Assembly (NCBI RefSeq): GCF_051400755.1
Contig: NZ_JBLFFL010000001.1
Span: 1,302,001 to 1,366,000, forward strand
Reading direction: 5' to 3'
Length of the DNA stretch: 64,000 nucleotides
DNA from: Parapedobacter sp051400755
GTDB lineage: Bacteria > Bacteroidota > Bacteroidia > Sphingobacteriales > Sphingobacteriaceae
Part shown: positions 9,601-18,238 of the stretch, one piece after another
Layout of the letters: each line of letters opens with the position of its first letter
Numbering within the stretch: position 1 is the stretch's first letter
Position numbers and translations under genes: made by a program
Notes under the pieces: model-generated
The model's input: only the letters and a program-made list of their open reading frames with translations
Databases searched by the model: none
Told to the model about the DNA's origin: nothing

Positions 9601-9813
9601 GTCTGTCACCTTTCCTTTCACGGCACGTTGAGTAGTATCCCTCTGAGCAGTATCCTTCCGGGAGGTGTCCTTCCTGGAGGTGTCCTGTTGGATGGATTGC
9701 TGATTAAATCCCGAAAACGTTGCGGAATAACTTCTTAAATGGCCACAGAGGAAAAGTAATAATACACAACAACTAACATGTTGGAGCATTTGTACCGAAA
9801 CACTTTTTTTCAT
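6601..9813 (-). CDS. SusC/RagA-family TonB-linked outer-membrane protein
   Basis: This is a TonB-dependent import channel of 1070 residues. In order: a signal peptide; a low-complexity linker with repeated (R)KDT/QRDT units around residues 37-66; a carboxypeptidase-regulatory-like beta domain (VKGKVTDPDGKPLPGVTIGV); a TonB-box-like segment (KLDEVVVIGYGTVQKKNLTG); a plug domain with DVxSMEVLKDASSAAIYGARG; and a 22-strand barrel ending in FTLGVNVSL. There is no STN domain, so it is unlikely to signal to a FecR anti-sigma factor. It heads the susC-susD pair. The 227 bp upstream (9814-10040) hold no gene and no clear TAnnTTTG box. Confidence 0.94.
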   Translation of the reverse strand: MKKSVSVQMLQHVSCCVLLLFLCGHLRSYSATFSGFNQQSIQQDTSRKDTSRKDTAQRDTTQRAVKGKVTDPDGKPLPGVTIGVKGSDIQAQSNEQGAFEIQASTDTAAMLVFSMLGFETFEMPMSLANGQTVTLVPAEAQKLDEVVVIGYGTVQKKNLTGSVSSLRGDAFQNNAITNTEDGIAGKIAGVRVSQGSGAPGKSANIKIRGVNSITASSNPLYVIDGIPQDHMRNVNPRDIASMEVLKDASSAAIYGARGGNGVIVITTKSGSAGDTKVDFSSYVGLQEVDRFLPMMDTHDYTAYIRYLRDSRFQQAGGDLSLPLSGRPAEYQYPESYLNPSTLPNTNWQEEVYRRAQMQNYALNVSGGGDIGTFLLSGAYLRQDGVMQHTGFERYNLRANTVFNISENVKVGANVATSFNRMNDPQTDGKESNAHYALAMPPVVELDQNTEATGYSPAQTYVNPLARLREMTAAAKANELQINSFADYTPLEGLTLRTQLGYISSHAAYNEFLPANVNRGAQANGYASSTDNYTFSIQNTATYRPELGEDHVLELLLGQGYERIRQEILAAAGDGYPNDLLPTLNNANNPTLASTTIGESATTSFFGRAQYNFRDKYLLSVSARYDGSSRFGPNSKWGLFPAVSAGWKLSEEPFLQDVEWLSLLKIRGSMGRAGNDRIGNYEHVSLLGRQDYNLNGQLVTGMVPSNLANENLSWETTLSRDIGLDIWLLNDRIQFAADAYFNKTSDLLLNVPTTRVSGFSTIRQNIGEVENNGIELQVTSQHIKTEDFLWTTSVNFSKNRNKVLALIPGIDQLNMLTTLNDFNAYATIVGEPMGAFYMYQTDGLLLASDFDEAGNPLVPIINGQLEGNLKIADLNQDGQINEDDHTIVGNPQPDFLWGISNRLSYKGFDFSFDIQGQHGGDVFYLGRRGFNNGLGEGTNQYRDWLHAYKPAMFSANIPAGVDMSWDGETPSVVGVNPVYNDTWVYDATFVRIRNVTLSYNFAQSLLKKWNVSVLRLFIMADNLHTFTRYPGSNPEANNAGGAGSDENTRPATDYGGYPISKRFTLGVNVSL

Positions 9814-10040
9814 CTGTATATAATTTGTTCTTAAAAGGTGATGAAGCTATCAGATTTATTCATCCCACTGTGTGGTCTGAAAAATCATGATGGTTTCATA
9901 TCCGTTTAACGTTACCCCAAACCAAAGTTTATGGATTGGCTAGCGTATGAATGTGTTTGTTTGAAGTATGCTGGAACTTCTTAATATACAGCGTTGCGGC
10001 AGATTTGTTTTTAAAATGTTGGATGCGGTCAGGCCAGCCG

Positions 10041-11645
10041 TCACCATTTGTTCAAGCGCGCTTCTTCTAAGTCGAGGTTGTGTTCGAGGTCGCGGACTAC
10101 TTCATCATCGTATCGCTTCTCTTCTGCGATGCGATGCAGCTCGGCCCGGCGCAGTTCAAGCAATTCCAGGGAGATTTTCTTTTGAAGCCGCCTGACGGAA
10201 ACAAGTTCATTTTTTTTGATGTCTTCATTCAGTGCCAGTTCCGTTGCTTGGATGCTGCGGACAAATTGCTCTTTGATGCGGGCGATCGTCTCGTGTGCTG
10301 CCATCTCTTCTTGGTAGTGGCCATCCAAGTGTGAGACCACCTGTTTGCCAAGCCGTAGCCGGATGGATTCCACCTGTTCTTCAATCGGGACGATATCGTC
10401 CACTTCTTTTACTTTTAGGAGGCGGAGAAAGAAGGGTAAGGTAAGTCCCTGAAAGACCAACGTGACCAAGATGACCACGAAGGTAATGAATAAGATGAGG
10501 TTGCGCTGCGGAAAAGCATCGCCGTTTTGGAGCGCTAGCGGAATAGCCAGGGCCGAAGCCAGCGATACGACACCCCGCATACCTGCCCAACCGATGATGA
10601 AGGGCAGTTTCAACCCAGGGCTCCGCTCCCTCGCCCTTACCCGCGGACTAACCCAGCGGGGGATGAATGCGGTGATATACACCAGCACGATCCGGATGAC
10701 AATGACCATCGCCGATATCAGGAGGGCATACCGTATGGCCTCTTCCATCGAGTAGTCTCCCAAGCCATCTACGATCACCGGTAGTTCCAATCCGATCAGA
10801 ATAAACACAAACCCGTTGAGCAGGAACCCCACCGTTTCCCACACTTCCTTGGTTTGCATGCGGGTATGGTAGTTGAGGTAGTCTTTCGAGCGAAACGACA
10901 AAAACAACCCGCCGCTGACCACCGCAAGGACACCTGACCACTCCAGTTCTTCCGCCACGACATACATGATGTAGGGAGCAATAAGCGTAATTGGTGTGGT
11001 GATGCTGGAAGACTTGGCCCAATAGCGGAGAATGAAGTAGAGGATGTGGCCAATGACCAATCCGACAAATACACCCATGACGGCCAACACGAAAAAATCG
11101 GTAACGGCCTCCTGCAAAACGAACTGTCCGGTCAGGATAGCCGCCACGGCAAAGCGGAACACCGTCAATGAGGCAGCATCGTTTATCAGGCTTTCGCCTT
11201 CGAGGATGGTAAGCCCTCTGCGGGGTATGCTTATCCCCTTGAGCACCGAGGTAGCCGCCACCGCGTCGGGTGGGGAAATGATGCCGCCAAGCAGGAAGCC
11301 CAGTGCCAATGTGAAACCGGGAATGATGTTGACCGAAAAGTAGGCGATGGCGAGCGACGTAAAGAAAACCAGGCCGAAACCCATCATGAGGATCGACCGT
11401 TTCCATCGCCAGAAGTTGTTCCACGAAGTATACCAGGCTGCTTCAAATAGCAGTGGCGGCAGGAAAATAAGCAAGATGAGATCCGGATCGACTGTAATAT
11501 TGGGCACAGCAGGTATGAAACTGATCCCCAGTCCACCGATGACCAAGAATATGGGATAGGAGATCTTGATGCGTTGGCTAAGGAGGTAAAGCAACGCCAT
11601 GGCAAAGAAGAGGGCAAGGATGAGCAGCAACTGGTGTTCGATCAT
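10041..11645 (-). CDS. Na+/H+ antiporter, CPA1 (NhaP/NHE) family
   Basis: This 534-residue inner-membrane cation/proton exchanger has about a dozen hydrophobic segments over the first ~410 residues. Family motifs include SPPDAVAATSVLKG with Asp127 and EGESLINDAASLTVFR with the Asn155-Asp156 pair that typifies electroneutral CPA1 exchangers. A ~120-residue charged, helical cytoplasmic tail follows (YQEEMAAHETIARIKEQ onward), likely coiled coil and regulatory. It starts 29 bp after the membrane fusion protein gene of the RND operon, so read-through is likely, but its own -7 box lies at 11651-11658. Whether it exchanges Na+, K+ or both cannot be told. Confidence 0.9.
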   Translation of the reverse strand: MIEHQLLLILALFFAMALLYLLSQRIKISYPIFLVIGGLGISFIPAVPNITVDPDLILLIFLPPLLFEAAWYTSWNNFWRWKRSILMMGFGLVFFTSLAIAYFSVNIIPGFTLALGFLLGGIISPPDAVAATSVLKGISIPRRGLTILEGESLINDAASLTVFRFAVAAILTGQFVLQEAVTDFFVLAVMGVFVGLVIGHILYFILRYWAKSSSITTPITLIAPYIMYVVAEELEWSGVLAVVSGGLFLSFRSKDYLNYHTRMQTKEVWETVGFLLNGFVFILIGLELPVIVDGLGDYSMEEAIRYALLISAMVIVIRIVLVYITAFIPRWVSPRVRARERSPGLKLPFIIGWAGMRGVVSLASALAIPLALQNGDAFPQRNLILFITFVVILVTLVFQGLTLPFFLRLLKVKEVDDIVPIEEQVESIRLRLGKQVVSHLDGHYQEEMAAHETIARIKEQFVRSIQATELALNEDIKKNELVSVRRLQKKISLELLELRRAELHRIAEEKRYDDEVVRDLEHNLDLEEARLNKW

Positions 11646-11650
11646 GGAGG

Positions 11651-11658
11651 CAAAAATA
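11651..11658 (-). promoter_or_regulatory. -7 box TATTTTTG just upstream of the antiporter gene
   Basis: On the minus strand this reads TATTTTTG, a match to TAnnTTTG, ending 6 bp before the ATG at 11645. It would give a leaderless message independent of the RND operon. Confidence 0.35.
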
Positions 11659-11674
11659 TGGATTTTTGCGTCAC

Positions 11675-12793
11675 CTATGGGGCGGACGTTGCGATGGCGA
11701 CCGACGAGCTGTCTCTGATTTCTTCACTCACCCGTTCAATGAGTTGGTCCCCCTCCTTGATATCGCCAAATATCTCGGTTTGGTCAGCTGTCGTGTTTCC
11801 CGTGGTAACCGGCGTCCAAATCGCCTTGTTATTTTCTACCTTGATGACGTATACGCCCTGCGTGCTGCGTAAAACAGCAGACGAAGGCACCGCGAAACCG
11901 TTGGCCAGACCATTGAGCGGGATTTCCACCTCGGCTACCATGCCGGGCAGCAATTGTTTTTTGGCGTTGTTGACATCCATCTCCATCCGTTGTGAACGCA
12001 ATCGGGTATCCAGTGCTCCAGCTAACCGGCTCACCTCGGCCTCGAAGGGTTGGTTGGGAAGCGATTTGACGGTGAATGTCCCTTTGCCGTTTTTTTGGAG
12101 ATAGCCCGTGTACGATTCTGGCACACTGACCACCAAGCGAAGATGCTCATGATCTTGCAGGGTAAAAATGGGTGCTTCCGAACCGCGTCCTGAAGGTCCC
12201 ACATAGGCCCCCGGACTGACGTTGCGCGCCGTGATAACCCCGCTGAAGGGAGCCCGTATTTCGAGGTAGTTGCGCATGTCGGCCACCTCGGCATGTGCCG
12301 CCTTGGCGGCTTCCAGCTGGGCCAAATCCGCATTTTGCCGGGCTAGCGCCAGCTCCAAATCATTCTGTGATATGGTGCCAGGGGTCTTGCTGGTTTGTAA
12401 TAGACGCGCATATGTGGCTTTACTGGCCAAAGACGTGGCCTCCTGTGATTTGAGCCGTGATTCTGCACCCAGCAATTGGGAGTTAAGTTCCGGGGCTTCC
12501 AGGGTGGCCAGCAATTGCCCGGCGCGCACTTCACTGCCCACATCCGCATGCAGGGTCTTGATGAAGCTGCTTACCTTGGCATACAGGTCTACTTGCTGGT
12601 AGGCGATGAGTTCTCCCGGTATCTTGAGTGTCGAGGAAAGCCGATCATGCTTCAACTCAAACGCGGCGATCGAGGGCACTTCCGCCTCAACGGCGGCGTC
12701 ACTGGATTCGCCCTCCGCATTCGAGGAACCACACGCCTGCCAAAGGGCGGCGCTTGCAACCAGTGCGATTATGGGAACAATGCTAGTCATCAT
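11675..12793 (-). CDS. RND efflux periplasmic adaptor (membrane fusion protein)
   Basis: The 372-residue adaptor links the inner-membrane RND pump to the TolC-like outer-membrane channel. It has a lipoprotein signal (MMTSIVPIIALVASAALWQA then Cys), a first half-lipoyl motif (GELIAYQQVDLYAKVSSFI), a helical hairpin (about residues 95-160), a second half-lipoyl motif (YLEIRAPFSGVITARNVSPG), then beta-barrel and membrane-proximal domains. The ATG at 12793 overlaps the last 11 bp of the pump gene (ATG ATG ACT AG arrangement), a sign of translational coupling. An upstream in-frame ATG at 12826 exists but fits the lipobox less well. Confidence 0.93.
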   Translation of the reverse strand: MMTSIVPIIALVASAALWQACGSSNAEGESSDAAVEAEVPSIAAFELKHDRLSSTLKIPGELIAYQQVDLYAKVSSFIKTLHADVGSEVRAGQLLATLEAPELNSQLLGAESRLKSQEATSLASKATYARLLQTSKTPGTISQNDLELALARQNADLAQLEAAKAAHAEVADMRNYLEIRAPFSGVITARNVSPGAYVGPSGRGSEAPIFTLQDHEHLRLVVSVPESYTGYLQKNGKGTFTVKSLPNQPFEAEVSRLAGALDTRLRSQRMEMDVNNAKKQLLPGMVAEVEIPLNGLANGFAVPSSAVLRSTQGVYVIKVENNKAIWTPVTTGNTTADQTEIFGDIKEGDQLIERVSEEIRDSSSVAIATSAP

Positions 12794-15700
12794 GTCTCGA
12801 TGGAATATAATGTTTACTTTCTTCATCTTCGGGATCCAAGGATACGCTTTGGGTGGTGGCCCGTGCCTGCCCCCAACCAAATACAAGCGGCAGGATGAAC
12901 AGGGCGGCAAACGTGGAAGCCGCCAGGCCTCCAATGACTGCCCGGCCCAATGGGGACGACTGATCCCCGCCCTCGCCGTGTCCGATGGCCATCGGGATCA
13001 TGCCGGCGATCATGGCCAGGGCTGTCATCAAGATGGGACGCATCCGCAGGGCAGCGGCTTCGCGGGCCGCCAATAACGCATCGCCATTATGCTTGCGGAG
13101 TTGCTCCGCGTTGGTAATGAGCAGGACGGCATTGGATATGGATACGCCGACCGACATGATCATCCCCATATAGGATTGAAGGTTCAATGTAGAGCCTGTA
13201 GCCATCAACAGCAACAGCGAACCCACGATCACGGCAGGCACCGTAGCCAGCACGATCCCCGATACCTTAAATGATTGGAAATTGGCCGCCAGCATCAGGA
13301 AAATAACGATGATGGCCACCACCAGCCCGTTTTCCAGGCTGCTCATCGTTTCATCCAGCGTTTGGCTCAATCCGATCAGCTCTACACTGAGCCCGCGGGG
13401 CAACTCGCCCAGCGAAGCAATGGCTGCCTTTACGCCCTTTGCAGCGGTGTTCAGATCCACATCGTTGAGATTGGCGGTAACGGACAACATCGGCAGCGCC
13501 CCTAAGTTATCATTCTCGCCGTTGGTCGTGCCCGTCGTGATCGTCGCCACATCGCCCAGCACAGGCCGTGTGCTATTGCTGAGCAGCGGTATTTCGGCAA
13601 TATCGTTGAGGCTGGCCATCTCGCTTTCGGGCACCTGCACCTGTACGCTGTAGCTATAGCCCGCTTTGGTATCTACCCAGGTGCTCTTTTCCGTAAAGCG
13701 GGAGGAAGATGTGGCGGCGATGAGCGACCGGCTTACATCGGTCATATCCAGTCCCAGCTGTGAGGCCCGCACCCGATCGACCTTAATGTTGATGGCCGGA
13801 TAATTAATAGACTGCCCCAACTGCACATCCCTCAGGTAAGGCATTGCAGACAGCTTGTCGATCACCTGTTGCGCATATTGCCGGTTCAAGGCCTTGTCCC
13901 GTCCGGATAGCCGCACTTCTACCGGTGTGGGTGATCCCTGGCTGAGTATTTTTTCCGTCAGTTCGATGGGTTCAAAAGAGAGTTTCACACCGGGTAGGTC
14001 TTTTCTGAGTCGGGCGCGGATACGTTCCTTCAGCTCGTCCAGGTCCGTGTGGTAGTCTCCGGATAGCGCCACTTGAATAACCGCCTCATGGGGCTGCGCC
14101 ATCCATAAAAAAATTGGGCTGATGGAAAACAGCGCAGGGTGATTGCCCACATAGGCGGAGGTGATGGATACATGCTCCGCGCCGACAACATCCTTGATCG
14201 CGGTGATGGCACCCAGCGTGATTTTTTCCGTATGTTCGATACGAGTGCCCTCCTCTCCACGCAAACGCACCTGAAACTGACGCCCATTCACTTTAGGGAG
14301 TACGTCCCGGCCGATGCTCATCATGAGCAGTGCCGCAATACCGCAAACCACCAGCACATAAACGATCACGATCGGCTTGCGGTAAGGCATCATCCGTTCG
14401 ATGAACCGGAGGTAACGCATGCGCAGGCGCTCGAAGAAGCTCACCTTGCCATCGCGGTTGCTGTCTTCACGTTCCACCAATACTTTCTTTTGATTCCAGG
14501 TATCTTCCTCGCTTTCGGCATCCAATCCCGATGCTGCAAATTCCTCCGCATCGCTCATGGTCTGGCCATGTTTGTTTTTAGGATGTTTGGTCTTCATGAT
14601 CCAGTTGGCCATCACGGGCACAAAGGTCTGCGCCAAAAAATAAGAGACGGTCATGCTGAAGCCGATGGCCAATGCTAACGGAAGGAACAGCGATCCGGGG
14701 ATGCCGCCCATGGTAAATGCGGGGGCAAACACAGCGAGGATACAGAGCAAGATGAGTAATTTCGGAAAGGCGATTTCTTTACAAGCATCCCAAATGGCCA
14801 GCGCCTTTGGCTTGCCCATGTCCAGATGCTGGTGGATGTTTTCGATCGTGACGGTACTTTCATCCACCAAGATGCCAATCGCCAGCGCAAGACCGCTGAG
14901 TGTCATGATATTGATGGTCTGCCCGAAGAGACTGAGAAACAGCACCCCGGCAATGATCGAGGTGGGAATCGTGAGGATCACGATTAATGCGCCCCGCAGG
15001 TCGCCCAAAAACAGGATGACCATCAAGCCGGTAAGGATGGCTCCGATAACCCCTTCGGTGAGCAAGCTTTTCACCGAGTTGATTACGTAGGTTGACTGGT
15101 CAAACTCGTAGCTTAACTGTACATCCTCGGGCAGCTGGCTTTGGATCTCAGGGAGCGATTTTTTCAGGTTTTGCACGACTTCCCAGGTGGAAGCGTCGGC
15201 GCTTTTCGACACATTGAGGTACACCGAGCGCCGGCCATTGACGAGTGCATATCCCGCGGTAATGTCGGCCCCATCCTCCACCGAGGCCACATCGCGAACG
15301 TAGAGGTTGGATATGCCGCCCTTGAAAATGGGGATGTTTTCAAAATCTTGTATCTCGTCAATGAGCGTGTTTGTGGGGGTAATGTAGCTTTTGTCTCCCA
15401 TGCGTACATTGCCCGATGGAGCGGTTTGGTTGTTGAACCGCAGCGCCGCCACCAGTTGATCCGGTGAAAGGTTATGGGAGCGGAGGCGTTCAGGATCCAC
15501 CTTGATGACCACCGTGCGTACATTGCCTCCGAAGGGGGGCGGGGCTACAAGACCGGGGATACGGGTGAACGAGGCCCGCACATAGATGTTTGCCAAATTC
15601 AGCAATTCGTTATTGTTTCGCTGGTCACTGCTGAGCACCAACTGCCCCACCGGAAGCGTAGAGGCATCAAACCGGATAATAAACGGCGGATTGGAACCCG

Positions 15701-16061
15701 CCGGGAAGATCGCCTGGATACGGTTGGCAAATCCGGTGAGTTCTGCGGCAGCCTGCGCCATGTTGGTGCCCGGATAAAAGCTGATCTTCATCAGCGTGAG
15801 CCCTTGGATATTCTTGGATTCAATACTTTTGATGCCATTTACAAACAGCAAAATATTGATGTATTGCTTGCCAAACATCGCCTCCATCTGATCGGGTGTA
15901 TACCCCGAAAACGGGTGGGAAAGGTAGATGACCGGCAGATCAAGTTTAGGGAAGATATCCACCTTGATGGTACTGGTCGCCTTGATACCGAAGAAAAACA
16001 GGCCCGCTACGATGACGAGAATAGTGATGGGCTTACGAAGGGCAAATCGGATTAAATTCAT
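12783..16061 (-). CDS. RND-family efflux permease (AcrB/MdtB-like superfamily)
   Basis: This 1092-residue proton-driven trimeric pump has the full RND layout: TM1 at residues 13-29, a large periplasmic loop, TM2-6, a cytoplasmic stretch, TM7 near residue 560, a second periplasmic loop, and TM8-12 ending near 1065. The proton-relay segment in TM4 reads GILVDESTVTIENI, with Asp400 and Glu401 where AcrB has an Asp-Asp pair. The stretch at about 495-545 between the halves is long and charged (DAEEFAASGLDAESEEDTW). It lacks the methionine pattern of CusA-type metal pumps, so export of drugs or small organics is more likely, but the substrate is unknown. It starts 6 bp after tolC ends. Confidence 0.94.
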   Translation of the reverse strand: MNLIRFALRKPITILVIVAGLFFFGIKATSTIKVDIFPKLDLPVIYLSHPFSGYTPDQMEAMFGKQYINILLFVNGIKSIESKNIQGLTLMKISFYPGTNMAQAAAELTGFANRIQAIFPAGSNPPFIIRFDASTLPVGQLVLSSDQRNNNELLNLANIYVRASFTRIPGLVAPPPFGGNVRTVVIKVDPERLRSHNLSPDQLVAALRFNNQTAPSGNVRMGDKSYITPTNTLIDEIQDFENIPIFKGGISNLYVRDVASVEDGADITAGYALVNGRRSVYLNVSKSADASTWEVVQNLKKSLPEIQSQLPEDVQLSYEFDQSTYVINSVKSLLTEGVIGAILTGLMVILFLGDLRGALIVILTIPTSIIAGVLFLSLFGQTINIMTLSGLALAIGILVDESTVTIENIHQHLDMGKPKALAIWDACKEIAFPKLLILLCILAVFAPAFTMGGIPGSLFLPLALAIGFSMTVSYFLAQTFVPVMANWIMKTKHPKNKHGQTMSDAEEFAASGLDAESEEDTWNQKKVLVEREDSNRDGKVSFFERLRMRYLRFIERMMPYRKPIVIVYVLVVCGIAALLMMSIGRDVLPKVNGRQFQVRLRGEEGTRIEHTEKITLGAITAIKDVVGAEHVSITSAYVGNHPALFSISPIFLWMAQPHEAVIQVALSGDYHTDLDELKERIRARLRKDLPGVKLSFEPIELTEKILSQGSPTPVEVRLSGRDKALNRQYAQQVIDKLSAMPYLRDVQLGQSINYPAINIKVDRVRASQLGLDMTDVSRSLIAATSSSRFTEKSTWVDTKAGYSYSVQVQVPESEMASLNDIAEIPLLSNSTRPVLGDVATITTGTTNGENDNLGALPMLSVTANLNDVDLNTAAKGVKAAIASLGELPRGLSVELIGLSQTLDETMSSLENGLVVAIIVIFLMLAANFQSFKVSGIVLATVPAVIVGSLLLLMATGSTLNLQSYMGMIMSVGVSISNAVLLITNAEQLRKHNGDALLAAREAAALRMRPILMTALAMIAGMIPMAIGHGEGGDQSSPLGRAVIGGLAASTFAALFILPLVFGWGQARATTQSVSLDPEDEESKHYIPSRHDD

Positions 16062-16067
16062 AGACGG

Positions 16068-17474
16068 CTATAATTCATTCATAAAAAGGCCAAAATCTCC
16101 CGCAGCGGCAGCCTTGAGCAGGAATGCCTGCCACACGTTATTATAGGCAATATCCCGGTCGGTTTCTGCGCGGACCAACGCATACAAGGCCTGGGTGACA
16201 TCGACCAGATCGGCCAGCCCATTTTTGTACAGCACGCTCCGCTGTTGATAGGCTTCCACGGCCGCCCTCACCTGCATAGGGGCTTCCCGATAGTTTTCCA
16301 GCGCATTTGCAATCTTCGCATCCGCCAGTTGCAGTTGAGCGGAGAGCTGCTGGTCAGCCAATTGGTATTCTTCCTGTAGACCTGTGGAAATAAACCGTTG
16401 TGACTTCACTTGCGCGGCAATGCGCGATACTTGGGTGATGTTCCAGGTAATGGCCAATCCCAATAGGTAATTGCTGCGGGTCGGATTGACACCGTCCCAA
16501 TAATGCTGGGTATAGGCCTGCTGGTCCTGTGCATAATTGCTGGAAAATCCCGAGGCACGCGTCTGCAATACGCCCACTAGCGACACAGCCGGAAAACGCA
16601 ATGTCTTCAGGTACTGCTCCTGCCGGTCGCTGAAGTCGACCCGGCTTTGATACCACTGCAACTCGGGATGCTGTGATCGTGCCGAATCACCAGCGGGTAT
16701 ACCCAAGGCCTGTGGAATACGGGTGATAAAGAAGCTATCCAGTTGGAACGCCGTGGACGCTACACCCATCAGTACAGCCAGCCTGTTGGCTTGCTCCTGT
16801 TCCCTGTCGAGGGCGGTCACCAGTGCGATGTGTGCGCTGGAAACCTCCGCATTGGCCTGGGAAGAATCCACCCCGGCGATCAGTCCGTTTAGCGCGCGGG
16901 TAACCGTCACCTGCCGGAAGGTATCCGCCCGGGCGAGATTTTTACGATAAGACGCAGTGAGCCGCTGCGCGGCCAACAGGTTGAGGTAAGCCGCCGCCAC
17001 CTTTACCTGATGCTGGAATAATTCCTGTTGATAATCCTGTTGGTCGCGCCTGGCCGCCGCCTCGGCGGTCCGGATCCGCTCCCGGGCGCGGCCAAAGGCA
17101 AAAACTTCCCAGTTGATATTGCCTACGTATAACGCCCCGAAGGCAGCATTCCAGTTTTGCTCCGGGAGCGGCAATCCGGAGGAGCTCACGCCTAGTCCGC
17201 CGAACCCATACGAAGGCCCATTCTGCCCGTTGACGGTGCCATATACCTGTTGCGCAGACAAGGACACGTTAGGCAGGTAGTTGCGTTTGGCTTGCAAAAC
17301 GGAAGCATCTGCGGCATCTGCATATGCAGCCTTGGCTTTGATGCTCCCGTAATGGTCTATCGCGGTCTGAATGGCTTGTTTTATCGAAAGGGGTTGCTGT
17401 TGTGCATGCACATGACAACATAAACCCGTTAAAATGCATGTAAATGTTAGCCAATGGGGTAAAATTAATCGCAT
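16068..17474 (-). CDS. TolC-family outer-membrane efflux protein
   Basis: This is the outer-membrane duct of the RND system. The 468-residue product has a signal peptide (MRLILPHW to CHVHAQ), then the two-fold TolC repeat: long coiled-coil helices (SIKAKAAYADAADASVLQAK; later QLQLADAKIANALENYREAP) separated by short barrel strands (YLPNVSLSAQQVYG). I chose the ATG at 17474 because it opens directly into the signal peptide; an in-frame ATG at 17495 adds seven residues. It is the first gene of the operon tolC - pump - adaptor - antiporter; a -7 box is at 17510-17517. Confidence 0.92.
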   Translation of the reverse strand: MRLILPHWLTFTCILTGLCCHVHAQQQPLSIKQAIQTAIDHYGSIKAKAAYADAADASVLQAKRNYLPNVSLSAQQVYGTVNGQNGPSYGFGGLGVSSSGLPLPEQNWNAAFGALYVGNINWEVFAFGRARERIRTAEAAARRDQQDYQQELFQHQVKVAAAYLNLLAAQRLTASYRKNLARADTFRQVTVTRALNGLIAGVDSSQANAEVSSAHIALVTALDREQEQANRLAVLMGVASTAFQLDSFFITRIPQALGIPAGDSARSQHPELQWYQSRVDFSDRQEQYLKTLRFPAVSLVGVLQTRASGFSSNYAQDQQAYTQHYWDGVNPTRSNYLLGLAITWNITQVSRIAAQVKSQRFISTGLQEEYQLADQQLSAQLQLADAKIANALENYREAPMQVRAAVEAYQQRSVLYKNGLADLVDVTQALYALVRAETDRDIAYNNVWQAFLLKAAAAGDFGLFMNEL

Positions 17475-17509
17475 GATTTGACCTGATGTGAGCACCTGCT
17501 TGAATATGA

Positions 17510-17517
17510 CAAATGTA
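17510..17517 (-). promoter_or_regulatory. -7 box TACATTTG for the tolC-RND operon
   Basis: TACATTTG on the minus strand matches TAnnTTTG and lies 35 bp before the tolC ATG at 17474. No TTTG is seen at the -33 distance. No gene lies in the 284-bp divergent space 17475-17758. Confidence 0.5.
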
Positions 17518-17702
17518 GCACACTATTTTGAAGTAATTTTGAATAAATGCTTAAGGAATGTGCAAAATTCGTAACAAAAACGTATAACATTTGAAGCTAA
17601 TCGTTCGAAAACGCTGCGTTTTTGAAAAATCCATAGGCAAACCGAACTAAATCGGATAAAATTTGCCTTCATTCTGAAGGGTGGTATAAGCGGCTCTGGA
17701 CG

Positions 17703-17734
17703 TTTGCTTTTATAGGCAAGTTTAGCTAAGTTTG
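17703..17734 (+). promoter_or_regulatory. Complete Bacteroidota promoter, TTTG-N20-TAAGTTTG
   Basis: TTTG at 17703-17706 and TAAGTTTG at 17727-17734 are separated by 20 bp, matching both parts of the Bacteroidota primary sigma factor consensus. It lies 24 bp before the ATG of the DUF4293 gene and is the best promoter in the window. Confidence 0.65.
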
Positions 17735-17758
17735 CTGTCGTAGTAAATTCAATCCACT

Positions 17759-18232
17759 ATGATTCAACGTATCCAAAGTCTTTGGTTGTTTCTGGCCTCG
17801 GTCACCATTTTTGCGTTGTTCCTCTTTCCGTATTTGCAATATGCCGATATCGGAGGCATGGGAAAGGCGTTGAAAGTGACGGGCGCGTACCATGGGCAGG
17901 CAGCGCAGGCCATCCGGGATGAGTTTTTCATTTTGCAAGCCGCGGCGACGGTATTATTAGGGATATGCCCGCTATATATCATTTTCAAGTATCGCAACCG
18001 TAAGGTGCAGGCCCGACTGGTTCTGCTGGCAGTGGTGCTCGTGCTGTTGTTTGGCGTTTGGCTATACTTCGCCGCAGGTGCGGCGCTGAATGAGGCCAAC
18101 CAAGTGCTTTCGGCTCAAAACATCGGGGTAGGTTTTTTCTTGCTGCCGATCAGCATCATCTTTTTGCTGATGGCCATGGGCGGGATTCGGAAAGACGAAA
18201 AGTTAGTTAAATCGGCAGACCGCTTAAGATAG
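17759..18232 (+). CDS. DUF4293-family membrane protein
   Basis: The 157-residue integral membrane protein has four hydrophobic segments (about residues 6-27, 57-76, 82-105 and 122-143). The opening MIQRIQSLWLFLAS is the hallmark of the DUF4293 family, found across Bacteroidota. Its function is unknown. A complete promoter lies just upstream and a secreted protein gene follows after 6 bp, so the two are probably one transcript. Confidence 0.85.
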   Translation: MIQRIQSLWLFLASVTIFALFLFPYLQYADIGGMGKALKVTGAYHGQAAQAIRDEFFILQAAATVLLGICPLYIIFKYRNRKVQARLVLLAVVLVLLFGVWLYFAAGAALNEANQVLSAQNIGVGFFLLPISIIFLLMAMGGIRKDEKLVKSADRLR

Positions 18233-18238
18233 TTCGGT

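Noticed and set aside
10648..11424. 258-codon minus-strand frame in the antiporter gene
   Set aside because: It is an alternative frame of the same strand within a complete CPA1 antiporter whose motifs are intact; the Cys/His/Gly/Arg-rich composition is that of a shadow frame.
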